The notes beneath the pieces are model-generated. The model did no database searches and was not told the origin of the DNA. It saw only the letters and a program-made list of their open reading frames with translations. A stretch of DNA of 64,000 nt from Candidatus Latescibacterota bacterium (GTDB taxonomy: Bacteria > Krumholzibacteriota > Krumholzibacteriia > WVZY01): contig WVZY01000008.1 of NCBI GenBank assembly GCA_011772205.1, positions 1-64,000 on the forward strand, read 5' to 3'. The translations under genes were made by a program, and so were the position numbers. The first letter of the stretch is position 1, and every line of letters starts with the position of its first letter. Positions 26,126-34,829 of this stretch are shown piece after piece.

Positions 26126-27625
26126 CTATTCAGTGGCAGAGTCTCTGGACTGGTCCATCTCCTTACCGATCCGTATCGCCTCGCGCACCAGAACGTCAAA
26201 ATCTTCCCGGCGGCTGCGGTGATTGGTGATTGCTACATGCAGAACGCACCTACCTCTAATCGTCGTCACAGATGGCACAGCAATGCCTCGTTCCTGTAGC
26301 TCCACCTCGATTTGCTTGTTCAGTTCGTCGAGAGCAGTATCATCCAGCCCAGCTCTGGTGTATCGAAAACAGACAACATTCAGTGTTACCGGAGCTGCAA
26401 GCTCAAGCTCCGGCGCGGCATCGATCAGTTCGCCAAGGTAACGGGCCTGATCGATATTCTGCTGGATCAGTCGACCATACTTGCTAGCGCCATGCTCCTT
26501 AATAGACATCCAGGCCTTGAGCGCCCGGAATCCGCGGGAAAGCTGGAAGCCGTAATCGCTGAACCAGGGGAGATCACTCCCCGCCAATCCGCGCCCGACT
26601 TCCCCGTGAGATAGGTACGCAGGCGTCAAGGAAAAAGCTTTGCGATGATCGTCTTCACTCCGCACCAGGATGCACCCGATTTCACATGGCATGTACATCC
26701 ACTTGTGTAAATCCAAAGCCAGCGAGTCCGCCCGTTCCATCCCGTCCACCAAGTGTCTTGCATCGGGGACCAGTGCGGCCCACGCACCGAACGCACCATC
26801 CACATGCAGCCAGAGGCCTTCCTCCTGGCAGATATCGGCCAGCGCGCTGAGATCGTCGATAGCTCCGGTGTTGGTCGTCCCCGCTGCGCCAACGACGCAG
26901 AATGGCAAATGGCCGTCTTGGCGATCCTTCGCGATGGCCGTCTGCAGTGCATTCAGGTCAATCTGGTAGATGTCGTTGACGGGCACCAGACGGAGCGCAT
27001 CCCTTCCCAGGCCCAGCAGTTCCACCGCTTTATGGACTGATGTGTGGATTTCATTCGATGCATACAGCACCATTTTCTGGGGCGCGACTTGAATGCCTTC
27101 GCTCCGCAGATCATAGCCAGCTTTTGTATTTCGGGCGACGCCCAGCCCGATCAGATTTGCGGCCGAGCACCCGCTGGTCAGCAAACCGCTGGCCGATGCG
27201 GGGTAGCCCAACATTTCTTTGGTCCAGTCGATCACCTGCTTCTCAACGTAATTGGCGCTATGATAGGCACCACCACCTGTGTTCGTGTTCATCGATGCTG
27301 CCAGTAGCTCGGCCAACGCACCAAACACAGTCCCCGTGCCCATAACCCAACCCCAGAAACTCGGATGGAGGTTGCCGACCGGGTATGGCAGCACATACTC
27401 CAGGAACTCATCGTAGATCTCCTCTTGCGGCTGAGGATCATACGGCAGAGGCTTGCTGAAGTGAGCCTTGACCTTGTCCGGAGCGTGCCGCCAGGCGGGG
27501 CGTTCCCGCAATGTTCTCATGTAATCCATCATGTCATCGAGCATCCGACGACCGAGCGCCCGCACGGACTCCCAGTCTTCAGGATCGAGTGTTTCTTCCG
27601 TAGGCATCTTTATCTCTTTTGTCAT
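26126..27625 (-). CDS. Group II PLP-dependent amino acid decarboxylase
   Basis: A 499-residue enzyme of the aromatic-L-amino-acid/glutamate decarboxylase family. Landmarks: HPSFWGWVMGTGTVFGALAE, GLLTSGCSAANLIGL, ASNEIHTSVHKAVELLG, VVGAAGTTNTGAIDDL, WLHVDGAFGAWAAL with the PLP aspartate, and ALDLHKWMYMPCEIGC with the PLP lysine. It removes the alpha-carboxyl group of an amino acid; aromatic substrates are likely but unproven. Full length; AGGTAGA precedes the ATG. Confidence 0.87.
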   Translation of the reverse strand: MTKEIKMPTEETLDPEDWESVRALGRRMLDDMMDYMRTLRERPAWRHAPDKVKAHFSKPLPYDPQPQEEIYDEFLEYVLPYPVGNLHPSFWGWVMGTGTVFGALAELLAASMNTNTGGGAYHSANYVEKQVIDWTKEMLGYPASASGLLTSGCSAANLIGLGVARNTKAGYDLRSEGIQVAPQKMVLYASNEIHTSVHKAVELLGLGRDALRLVPVNDIYQIDLNALQTAIAKDRQDGHLPFCVVGAAGTTNTGAIDDLSALADICQEEGLWLHVDGAFGAWAALVPDARHLVDGMERADSLALDLHKWMYMPCEIGCILVRSEDDHRKAFSLTPAYLSHGEVGRGLAGSDLPWFSDYGFQLSRGFRALKAWMSIKEHGASKYGRLIQQNIDQARYLGELIDAAPELELAAPVTLNVVCFRYTRAGLDDTALDELNKQIEVELQERGIAVPSVTTIRGRCVLHVAITNHRSRREDFDVLVREAIRIGKEMDQSRDSATE

Positions 27626-27886
27626 TGTCTCTACCTGCCTTTAGAATGCAATATTTAATAAGATAATGATTAAAATACTAATCAATATGCTGCAGTGAGC
27701 TGTCAGACGCACTGAGCGCCCAAGCGGAATTCCCGCACCTCAACGGCGCGTGAATCCTTGGAGAATCCCGCCTGCCTTCCGTGGATAGATAACCATAGCG
27801 TAATGCATATCTTTTGCCTTCGCGCCACGAACGCTTTAGAGCCTGGCGCTCTGCCGCCGCTCCTCCACAACAGTACTCTGCGCCAG

Positions 27887-28579
27887 CTACATAGCCTTTT
27901 TCCCAGCACCGTCGCGACCAGCTCGCCCCTTGGAAGCTCCCGATGTGAGCCGTCGCTTGATAAATTTTTCGGCCTTTTTCCTGGTGGCGTTTCTCGGATT
28001 CCTGAGCTGTTTTTTCACTAGCTTGGAAATCGCCCCTTGAAGCTTGGACCGTCCGTATAGCTGATCGAAGGCATCGATGGCGCGACCCAGAGCGACGTTG
28101 CGACACATCGATGTTTTGTATCGGGCTTTTTCAACATTCAAAATAGCTCTCACAATCCTGTCGATGAGTCTGGGCTTCGCCATGGCGATCTTTGTTGCTC
28201 CAGCGATCACGTTTGCAGCAGTAACGAGTTCAGGACCAGAGATGGGCTCGAGATATTTCTCCAGTACTCTATCGATTATGTTTTTGGAATCGACTTCAGC
28301 CAAGTTACCAATGACACGTACAGCACCCCATTTGAGTATCTTGTTCTCACAGTCAAGGAGATCGATAAATGAATGAAGCGATGGATAAACGACTGCCGGT
28401 GCTCTCTCTGAAATGAGCAAGAGGATCTTGCTGGCGCTAAACTTAACAGCCGCCTGGTCGGAACCTAGAGCCGCAACAAGCTCCGGTGCCAGCTCCGGCT
28501 TCCGAATGACGCTCGCGGCAAGCTTGTCCTTATTTGCATCCTTACGTGCAAGCTGTTGAAATAACTTCTTTGTCTCCAT
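27887..28579 (-). CDS. HEAT-like repeat protein
   Basis: A 230-residue all-helical protein with HEAT/ARM-like repeats (KFSASKILLLISERAPAVVY, KWGAVRVIGNLAEVDSKNII) and a strongly basic tail (RNPRNATRKKAEKFIKRR). The repeats suggest a protein-binding scaffold; the basic tail could bind nucleic acid. The 261 bp after its stop (27626-27886) hold no convincing gene. Confidence 0.6.
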   Translation of the reverse strand: METKKLFQQLARKDANKDKLAASVIRKPELAPELVAALGSDQAAVKFSASKILLLISERAPAVVYPSLHSFIDLLDCENKILKWGAVRVIGNLAEVDSKNIIDRVLEKYLEPISGPELVTAANVIAGATKIAMAKPRLIDRIVRAILNVEKARYKTSMCRNVALGRAIDAFDQLYGRSKLQGAISKLVKKQLRNPRNATRKKAEKFIKRRLTSGASKGRAGRDGAGKKAM

Positions 28580-28634
28580 GAGTGGTCTCTCTTTAGATTT
28601 TCATTCTTGAAATACAATTGGACTTAGCTGGAAT

Positions 28635-29453
28635 TTACTGTTGCGCGTTCCTTGCCAACCCTAATTGCCATCGACGCGATAAAAATCTAATCCAAAGTAT
28701 CGACAGGCCGCCTGGGATAATACCAAAGAAAAGAATACCATATAATGCTGAAGTTACATCCTGGGTATCAAGACCAGGAAACCACACACCAACAAGAGCA
28801 TTTAGGAAATAATGCAACAAAATAAGTGGTATCAGCGATTTCATTCTTATAAACATGTATGCGTACATAATTCCCAATCCGAATGCCCACGCTGCTTGTC
28901 CCAAAACCCAAGACTGATTCATTTCCGGATTCAGCATGTTGAGCAAGCGAATCCCGGCAAATATTGCCGCGGATATTACGACTGCCTTTGATTCAGCGTG
29001 CCTTATCAATAATAGCGTCAGAATGATTCCACGAAATAAGATTTCCTCGAATATACCGGCAATAATCGACTGTGATCCAAGCAAGCTGTGTCGGGAAAAA
29101 TCGAAGATATAGTGACTACTACGAGTTGAATAGTAGATTAGTGATCCACTGAGTTGACTAATGATGAATATGAAGTAGCAGGTTAGCACTGCAAAAATGA
29201 TCCGGTTGAAAGGGAAATAGATGACCAAGCCAATCCTTCTCATGTAATTACCGAAAGAAGTTATATCCGCCGACTTTCTTATGATATATGGAACGATGAA
29301 GAGAATGTAGAGAGAGAAGAATACGAACTTTGTGAGCACTCTGATGATGTAATTATCTGGGATTAGTAAACGAACTGTCGTCTCAGACACTAATTCAACA
29401 ATAATATATAGGACTAGAACAACCGTTATTGTCAATGCGATACGAGATTTCAC
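28635..29453 (-). CDS. CPBP family intramembrane metalloprotease
   Basis: A 272-residue membrane protein of the CAAX-protease and bacteriocin-processing (ABI) family. Motif 1 is AGIFEEILFRGIILTLLL, with the catalytic glutamates and arginine; a later FGLGIMYAYMF and LIPLILLHYFLNALVG carry the histidine-bearing helices. The GTG at 29453 is preferred since AAGGAGA lies upstream and the longer in-frame extension runs through an attC-like site. Substrate unknown. Confidence 0.8.
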   Translation of the reverse strand: MKSRIALTITVVLVLYIIVELVSETTVRLLIPDNYIIRVLTKFVFFSLYILFIVPYIIRKSADITSFGNYMRRIGLVIYFPFNRIIFAVLTCYFIFIISQLSGSLIYYSTRSSHYIFDFSRHSLLGSQSIIAGIFEEILFRGIILTLLLIRHAESKAVVISAAIFAGIRLLNMLNPEMNQSWVLGQAAWAFGLGIMYAYMFIRMKSLIPLILLHYFLNALVGVWFPGLDTQDVTSALYGILFFGIIPGGLSILWIRFLSRRWQLGLARNAQQ

Positions 29454-29522
29454 TGGCAGGATCTCCTTCACAATGAGTTTATCAGCAAAAGACGAGTTCC
29501 CAAAGAATTGCGGACCAGCGAT

Positions 29523-29630
29523 GCATAACGGTTTGCCTTTCGACCGCTGAGCAAATATAGGAAGCGTTTTTGCCACAACACTCGCCAAAAGCGCTCTGAG
29601 CCGATAACTTCCACATGTGATAGGTTGGTC
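29523..29630. other. attC-like recombination site
   Basis: Left box gcataac at 29523-29529, arm CGACCGCTGAGC, right arm AAGCGCTCTGAGCC and right box gttggtc at 29624-29630. It lies between the CPBP gene start and the upstream cupin gene. Confidence 0.55.
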
Positions 29631-29707
29631 CGTAGCAACTTCGGGGTAGCAGATGCCCCGTAACAATACCCGCGTCATGCCTTTCCCTCTATCGAAGCAC
29701 GACCCAA

Positions 29708-30037
29708 TCAGTATTGGTAATCTTCTCGAATAGGGCTGAAAATATCCAATACTCTGGCGGAAGCATCGCCTGTCCTGCCACCGTGCTCAATACCTCCAGG
29801 AATGATGTAAGTATCCCCTGACTTGAGCCGGCGTGTTTCCCCGGCTATGGTCAGCTCGAACTCGCCTGAGATAATGGTACCAGCTTGCTCGTGAGGATGA
29901 CTATGAACAGGTACAACCACGTTTGGAACAAAATCGGCGATGGACACCAGCATCTCGTTTCCCCAAAAGGTGCGAATACGCGCACCAGGGACAATTTCTT
30001 TCGGTTCCCTGTTCTGCAAATCGCAGAAACACTCCAT
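29708..30037 (-). CDS. Cupin domain protein
   Basis: A 109-residue single cupin: metal motif [20 protein letters not shown] and second motif [18 protein letters not shown]. Resembles small cupins with sugar-isomerase or regulatory roles; substrate unknown. AGGAGG precedes the ATG. Not closely alike to the cupin at 4937 in sequence. Confidence 0.82.
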   Translation of the reverse strand: MECFCDLQNREPKEIVPGARIRTFWGNEMLVSIADFVPNVVVPVHSHPHEQAGTIISGEFELTIAGETRRLKSGDTYIIPGGIEHGGRTGDASARVLDIFSPIREDYQY

Positions 30038-30080
30038 CTGCGCCTCCTACTCATATTAGTTCAGTCTCTCGTAGCAGATA

Positions 30081-30105
30081 GCCCCTCGCCACTCTGTCGA
30101 GGGGC
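30081..30105. repeat. Strong hairpin in an intergenic gap
   Basis: GCCCCTCG and CGAGGGGC form a perfect 8-bp stem around a 9-nt loop, followed by CAGCTGTGGCGTTC. Its place between two minus-strand genes fits the stem of a degenerate attC site; a terminator is less likely as no T-run follows on the minus strand. Confidence 0.4.
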
Positions 30106-30227
30106 CCAGCTGTGGCGTTCTCATAAAGCCCCGAAAATCCCATAAACATTATCGCTAGATATGCTTCCTCGTCCCATGCGCTGTCCGCTACCCGTGCTAG
30201 TCTGTCGTATTCACTCCACTAGCGCAA

Positions 30228-30695
30228 TCATATCTTGCCCTCCCCATACTGCGCGTTGCATGCACGAAACAACTGCAGAAGGATGACTAGGTTATAAGTC
30301 AATTGGATCGTCAAGAAGATGTACAGTATTATCCACTCGCCAAGTACCTCCCATCCTAACAGGTATTCTCGGCCGATCTCGTCTACCATCACTTTTTCTC
30401 CTGGCAACGAGACCAGACAGAGGGTTCCGAAAACCATCGTTGGTATATCGCTGATAACAATATTTCGAGACGGGTGCTTTCTTAATAAAATCCATAGGAT
30501 GGACACAATGTCAAATACCAGGATCAGGCCAAATCCGATCAAAATTAGTATCTCCACGCTCGAAAACATATCGCGTTCGATAAAGATTTGATTTTTATAA
30601 ATCATTGTTGCCAGCATGTTATACACCGAGAATCCGGTGGAGAAAATCGCCAGAATGTAAGTGGATCTATATAGAAAACCGGTATGTTTTTTCAT
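30228..30695 (-). CDS. Hypothetical membrane protein
   Basis: A 155-residue protein with about four hydrophobic helices (residues about 10-30, 45-68, 80-100, 118-145). No motif recognised. AGGATAGG precedes the ATG. Confidence 0.55.
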   Translation of the reverse strand: MKKHTGFLYRSTYILAIFSTGFSVYNMLATMIYKNQIFIERDMFSSVEILILIGFGLILVFDIVSILWILLRKHPSRNIVISDIPTMVFGTLCLVSLPGEKVMVDEIGREYLLGWEVLGEWIILYIFLTIQLTYNLVILLQLFRACNAQYGEGKI

Positions 30696-30809
30696 TTCCT
30701 ATCCTCATTGTTTAGGAATTAAAACATATCGCCTCAGTGAACCATCCCTTCTAAATCCCTTATAGCATCCGGCCTCGCGCCCCGCAGCCCCACACAGATC
30801 TCAGGAAAC

Positions 30810-31247
30810 TCATCGAATCTCCGCCTTCACATAGGAGGACAATGGGCAAAACAATGTCAACGTATCCGGCCAGTCATCGATCGAAGCTTCGATGGCTGAC
30901 GGTCTCCCATCACAAATCTCGGTGCTCTCTTCCGTCAGGGACCATTGCCCGGGAAGGAAATGCCATCCCCAAGCGAGATTGTGCCCCCCGCTCCCAAGCC
31001 CTATCACACCATGAATGTGAAGGCTGCGCTGCGATGCAGGGAGCAGGAGCTGTGCTCGCGCGCTCGATATGATCCCCTTATCTGCGGTCACAGCGACGAA
31101 GTCCTCGACTCCCGTGGTGTCATCCCATATGCCAAAGCGAAATCCTGTTTCTCCATCAAGATCCTGCAGATCCTTTTCTGAACCACAACTGCTTGTGAAG
31201 GCTACTAGCACGATAATTAGAATTGCCCAGGGCCCGATCAGGGGCAT
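30810..31247 (-). CDS. Lipoprotein with BP74-like domain
   Basis: A 145-residue lipoprotein: signal WAILIIVLVAFTSSC with lipidated cysteine. The mature part (GFRFGIWDDTTGVEDFVAVT, QRSLHIHGVIGLGSGGHNLA, WGWHFLPGQWSLTEESTEIC) resembles the N-terminal domain of BP74 and related bacterial proteins of unknown function. The ATG at 31247 has GAGGAAG upstream. It lies 44 bp after the metallophosphoesterase gene, with no attC between them, so the two are probably a pair. Confidence 0.6.
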   Translation of the reverse strand: MPLIGPWAILIIVLVAFTSSCGSEKDLQDLDGETGFRFGIWDDTTGVEDFVAVTADKGIISSARAQLLLPASQRSLHIHGVIGLGSGGHNLAWGWHFLPGQWSLTEESTEICDGRPSAIEASIDDWPDTLTLFCPLSSYVKAEIR

Positions 31248-31291
31248 GATCGCTTCCTCAATGAAAGGCTTTTCATCCCGCCATTTGCTCA

Positions 31292-32113
31292 TCACTCTAT
31301 CTCGAACACTTTGAAGTCCGCACGACCGTAATCAGCTTCGGCCGTGTATGCAATGAGATTCGGTAAAATTTGTGCCGTACCGCTGCCATGGGTGTGCCCG
31401 CAGAGAACCGTGACCTTACAAGAAGGCTTTGCGCTTACGGACTCAATTAGTAAATCTCCGATGGCTTTACATGTAAAAAATGGCATCCATTCTTCCTCAG
31501 AAATTTTTCCTCCGTGCCAACAAGCTTCTTTAAACGGAGGCACATGCGTTAACATGAACACAGTTGAATAGTCATTGAGCGCTTGCTCCAGTAGTGGTTT
31601 TAACGTAGCTGCATCACGATCGCCGAGCTCCTGCAACTTCAGTTTCAGCGCTTCACGATGCTCAAAACCGTCCGCCAGGTCATTCATATCTATAGTGCTT
31701 TGCAAATCTTTGATGAATAGAAAATCACTGAGAATCACAGATGAACGTGCATAATCGCCCAATCGTGCGTCTCCCCACCCTCCAACACCGACTAAGGCCG
31801 ATTTGCTCGTTAAACCCACGCATCCCTCGGCCGGAAGCCATCGAAGATACGTTGAATTCAATTCACTTACTTCGTGCCGAACACTTGCGATATCACTGCC
31901 GTAGTAATCGTGATTTCCAAGCACGAAATAAATATGCCGCTGTAGTTTCGATTCGAGTAACCGGAGCCATTCTAAGAGATCAGGAGCCTCGGCTATGTCT
32001 CCCCCGATAAGTACTATATCCACGCCCGACTCGATTATTCGGCTGCAAAATCTTTGTATGTCATCCTCTTCCATAACGTTGAGGTGAATATCGGTTGCCC
32101 AAGCCAGTTTCAT
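31292..32113 (-). CDS. Metallophosphoesterase
   Basis: A 273-residue calcineurin-type phosphoesterase with all metal motifs: ATDIHLN, LIGGDIAEAPD, VLGNHDYYGSD, MLTHVPPF and CGHTHGSGT. It would hydrolyse a phosphomonoester or diester with two metals in the cytoplasm; substrate unknown. GGAG precedes the ATG. Confidence 0.87.
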   Translation of the reverse strand: MKLAWATDIHLNVMEEDDIQRFCSRIIESGVDIVLIGGDIAEAPDLLEWLRLLESKLQRHIYFVLGNHDYYGSDIASVRHEVSELNSTYLRWLPAEGCVGLTSKSALVGVGGWGDARLGDYARSSVILSDFLFIKDLQSTIDMNDLADGFEHREALKLKLQELGDRDAATLKPLLEQALNDYSTVFMLTHVPPFKEACWHGGKISEEEWMPFFTCKAIGDLLIESVSAKPSCKVTVLCGHTHGSGTAQILPNLIAYTAEADYGRADFKVFEIE

Positions 32114-32250
32114 GTAACTCCGTGAGACATCACGCCTTTATATATATAATTCCTTTGTCGGTCCGAAACTCTGGCGCTTTACGGCAGCGCGCAAGACTGC
32201 TGCGTCGCTTTTTGGAAGGTATTATTTATCCTTTGGCAACCGATGAATAC

Positions 32251-32592
32251 TTAGTATTTCAACGATTTGACCTGCCATGCATATGCTCGCCAGGAAGGCG
32301 AGGCCGCCTCACCCAAGACCTTTTTCCCTTCGAACGCTGCTTCAAGATCATCTACCTCGAACGCGATGTGAGGCACCGTTTTTACAAGCTCGGATACCGG
32401 GCTGTCCTTCTCAAAGCGCATCCACTCAATCCCGTAAGGGCTGGTATCGAAGCCTGTTACGTACATCTTGAATTGCTTCAAGTAACGCTCGCGGGGCTTT
32501 GGAGTTTCTGTGGGCACGCCAATATGGTGATACCGCCAGCCTTCTTCAGCAACAACAGAAGGGGGCTCGTGATTCTTTCGCTTTTTCGCCAA
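32251..32592 (-). CDS. VOC (glyoxalase-fold) protein, altered C-terminus
   Basis: A VOC domain protein: EEGWRYHHIGVPTETPKPRE, VTGFDTSPYGIEWMRFEKDS and TVPHIAFEVDDLEAAFEGKK. After GEAASPS the frame turns to WRAYAWQVKSLKY and stops, unlike the hydrophobic GAP-IEFLEF-type ending of the family. Another frame continues GQIVEILSIHRLPKDK to a TAA at 32222, which looks like the lost ending, so a frameshift near 32290 is likely. The TTG at 32592 follows GGAG; an ATG at 32607 is the alternative. Confidence 0.6.
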   Translation of the reverse strand: MAKKRKNHEPPSVVAEEGWRYHHIGVPTETPKPRERYLKQFKMYVTGFDTSPYGIEWMRFEKDSPVSELVKTVPHIAFEVDDLEAAFEGKKVLGEAASPSWRAYAWQVKSLKY

Positions 32593-33013
32593 GTTTGCCT
32601 CCAACATCTAAATGATGGTACTTGCCTTGCAGCGGAGTTGAACGGATGATCAGTTGAGTAGTTGTGCCTAGCTCGAGCCCCGGCCCTCGAGTAATCCAGC
32701 CACCACGAACGTAACGCCGATGCCCGAGCCCATAGCCCCGATGTTCACGCCGTACGAACAGGTCATCAATAAACGCATCACGACCGCTGTACTCCATGCT
32801 GAATCCCACTGTTAGAACCACGTACCCGGCAGCCGTTCCGCGACGTTCAAGAATCCACACACGACCGATCCTCTCGTCTTGCAGTATGCCATCAAACGCG
32901 CGAATCGTTCGATCCGTCTCGAAAGGCGTGCCTGACTCGGCATAGAATTCCTCCATCATTTTCACGAGCAAGTCGCGATCACCCGGTGTCGCAGGTCGAA
33001 CCCGAGGAGTCAT
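32546..33013 (-). pseudogene. GNAT acetyltransferase, damaged C-terminal half
   Basis: The first about 100 residues are a normal GNAT domain (RVRPATPGDRDLLVKMMEEF, GYVVLTVGFSMEYSGRDAFI, DDLFVRREHRGYGLG with the acetyl-CoA loop). Beyond this the frame becomes arginine- and glycine-rich without the expected last strand and helix, and it overlaps the start of the VOC gene. The C-terminal half seems lost or frameshifted. Confidence 0.6.
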
Positions 33014-33047
33014 TTCTTGTTTTTCGTCCAATTGAAAACCGACGTCT

Positions 33048-33128
33048 GTCTGATGATCTGGCGCTGAGCCGCAGCGCTTGGCGGGGCGCTCACGCATGAG
33101 CACCCCGGTGCCTTTGTCGCCGTTAGCT
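33048..33128. other. attC-like recombination site
   Basis: Degenerate left box gtctgat, arms GGCGCTGAGCCGCAGCGC and GGTGCCTTTGTCGCC, and right box gttagct at 33122-33128, ahead of the dockerin fragment. Confidence 0.5.
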
Positions 33129-33151
33129 TCAGCGATGTGATAGAAGGCTGT

Positions 33152-33406
33152 TTAGGAACAGCCATGACGGAAGTGCTGTGCAAACAATGCCAAATCTACG
33201 AGACCGATTTGACCGTCACCGTAAATATCAAAACGCGGATCGTATGGACGTGGCGGTGAAATATATCCACCGGCGAACATCGAAAAGTCGATGAGATTGA
33301 CAATCGAATCCGCATCAATATCCGGACTCACCAGTACCAAACGTACGTACTTCTCGTAGCAATACGGAGCGGCAAACAACTTCCACGTCCGCGATCTTTT
33401 GCCCAC
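33152..33406 (-). CDS. Dockerin-like fragment
   Basis: An 84-residue frame consisting of a dockerin-type double calcium-binding repeat: VSPDIDADSIVNLIDFSMFA and FDIYGDGQIGLVDLALFAQH. The last 60 residues parallel the C-terminus of the secreted protein at 41787-42377, including a shared LVLVSPDI. No signal peptide or N-terminal domain is present, so it looks like the tail of a truncated gene, although a GGAGGAG site precedes its GTG start just after the stop of the propeller gene. Confidence 0.65.
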   Translation of the reverse strand: MGKRSRTWKLFAAPYCYEKYVRLVLVSPDIDADSIVNLIDFSMFAGGYISPPRPYDPRFDIYGDGQIGLVDLALFAQHFRHGCS

Positions 33407-33410
33407 TTAG

Positions 33411-34526
33411 TTATTCTCCTCCAGTTGTCGTTCGTAGAATGGTGCCGAATGCTCCCACTACCGTCCCCGTATTCGCATCCGTGAACGAAACACCAAAAAG
33501 CGAATTATTCGTGCCACTCGTTTGACCAACCCAGGTATCCCCGCCGTCCGTCGTCCGGAGAATCGTACCCCCTTCTCCGACGATGGTGCCCGTGCTCGCA
33601 TTCACGAATGAAACATTGAGGAGCTCTCTACGTGTTCCGCTCGGGTGACTCACCCACGTATCCCCACCGTCCGCCGTCCGGAGAATCACACTCCTCCCAA
33701 CGGCAATCCCCACGCTCGCATTCGCGAATGCGACCGCGAAGAGATCGTCATTCGTAACGCTCGGCAGGCTCACCCACGTGGTTCCGCCATCTGTCGTCCG
33801 GAGCATCGTGCCCGAATTCCCCACCGCCAGCCCCGTATTCGCATCCGTAAAGAAAACATCCCAGAGAATTTCGGACGTGCCGCTCGTTTGGCCCACCCAG
33901 GTGGCCCCCCCATCCGTCGTCCGGAGAATGGTGCCGCCTTCCCCCACCGCCGTCCCCGTGTTCGCATCCGTGAACGATACAGCAAAGAGTAATTTGTTAG
34001 TGCCGCTTGTTTGCCTCTCCCAAGTGGCACCCCCATCCGTGGTCCGAAGAATCATGCCCGGACACCCCACAACCGTCCCAGTATCCGCGTCCGTGACTGC
34101 AACATCCGTAAGCCAGTACGTCGTTCCGCTGTTTTGCTTCACCCACGTGGCGCCGCCATCCGTGGTTCGAAGTATTATGCCGTGCATGCCAACGGCCACC
34201 CCATTGTTCCCATCAACGAACGAGACACCCGTAAGAGCTGTACCCTCACCGCTCGTTTGATTCACCCACGTGGCTCCTCCATCCACCGTCCGAAGAATCG
34301 CACCGATTTCCCCAACGACCACTCCGGTGTCGACATCCGTGAATGAGACATCCCAAAGCCCATTTCCCTGGGGCAACGGATTCTGCCAAATCCACCCAGA
34401 TGGGGATGATGGTGACGGCGATGACGGTTTGAGGGGATTACCGGAGCAAGCGAAGATCTGAAGAAAAAATGCAAGAACAGCCAGAATCTGGCATCTGCCC
34501 CACTTATTGCGTAGTGCTTCACACAT
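33411..34526 (-). CDS. Ycf48-like beta-propeller lipoprotein
   Basis: A 371-residue lipoprotein (LAVLAFFLQIFACSG with lipidated cysteine, then a proline/serine linker) made of eight near-identical units of about 41 residues, each with GTILRTTDGGATWV-QTSGT and TDANTGTAVG. This is the Ycf48/BNR propeller repeat. At DNA level it is a tandem repeat of about 123 bp. Likely a surface protein; binding partner unknown. GGGAGG precedes the ATG. Confidence 0.82.
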   Translation of the reverse strand: MCEALRNKWGRCQILAVLAFFLQIFACSGNPLKPSSPSPSSPSGWIWQNPLPQGNGLWDVSFTDVDTGVVVGEIGAILRTVDGGATWVNQTSGEGTALTGVSFVDGNNGVAVGMHGIILRTTDGGATWVKQNSGTTYWLTDVAVTDADTGTVVGCPGMILRTTDGGATWERQTSGTNKLLFAVSFTDANTGTAVGEGGTILRTTDGGATWVGQTSGTSEILWDVFFTDANTGLAVGNSGTMLRTTDGGTTWVSLPSVTNDDLFAVAFANASVGIAVGRSVILRTADGGDTWVSHPSGTRRELLNVSFVNASTGTIVGEGGTILRTTDGGDTWVGQTSGTNNSLFGVSFTDANTGTVVGAFGTILRTTTGGE

Positions 34527-34829
34527 AAGGATTCCTCCCGGTGTACGTTGTGGGGTTTTTGACCAGTGAAACTTTCCAAGGCCATCTAGCGCCTTGAGAT
34601 TAAGACACCTACCCGGTTCTTGGACTCGCAGTCACCGCCCGCACAGAAAGATGGTACCTTATATTTTAAGTTATGTAAACTAATGGTCTTACGATTTATC
34701 TACAAGATAACGCCCCCGTGCTGAGATGCCCAAGGGTTCAAACGCACGCACCTTGATTTTTTCACCAAAACTCGATTAGAGCACCAAGCTCACGTACTTA
34801 TAAAGCTGCTCTTGTGTCAGCCCGATGAT
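34527..34829. other. Gene-free stretch with one attC-like site
   Basis: No convincing gene is seen. Positions 34705-34711 hold agataac, then CGCCCCCGTGCTGAGATGCCC, a good left half of an attC-like site; the right half may end at AAAGCTGCTCTTGTGTCAGCC near 34825, next to the stop of the following gene. The AT-rich part 34640-34704 may be promoter-proximal sequence, but no clear promoter is recognised. Confidence 0.4.

Noticed and set aside
13789-27625. A biosynthetic cluster (kinase-aminotransferase, methyltransferases, decarboxylase, reductases)
   Set aside because: The genes are separated by attC-like sites and unrelated genes, with no carrier protein, synthase or shared pathway logic.
27678-28106. 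Minus-strand frame of 142 codons overlapping the HEAT-like gene end
   Set aside because: Low-complexity arginine/serine-rich translation in another frame, no domain, and it overlaps the better supported gene.
30081-30105. Intrinsic terminator
   Set aside because: The stem is strong but no T-run follows on the minus strand; a degenerate attC stem fits the location better.
33411-34526. CRISPR-like periodic repeat
   Set aside because: The period is about 123 bp, the repeats are in frame and encode a propeller blade, and there are no short repeats with unique spacers.
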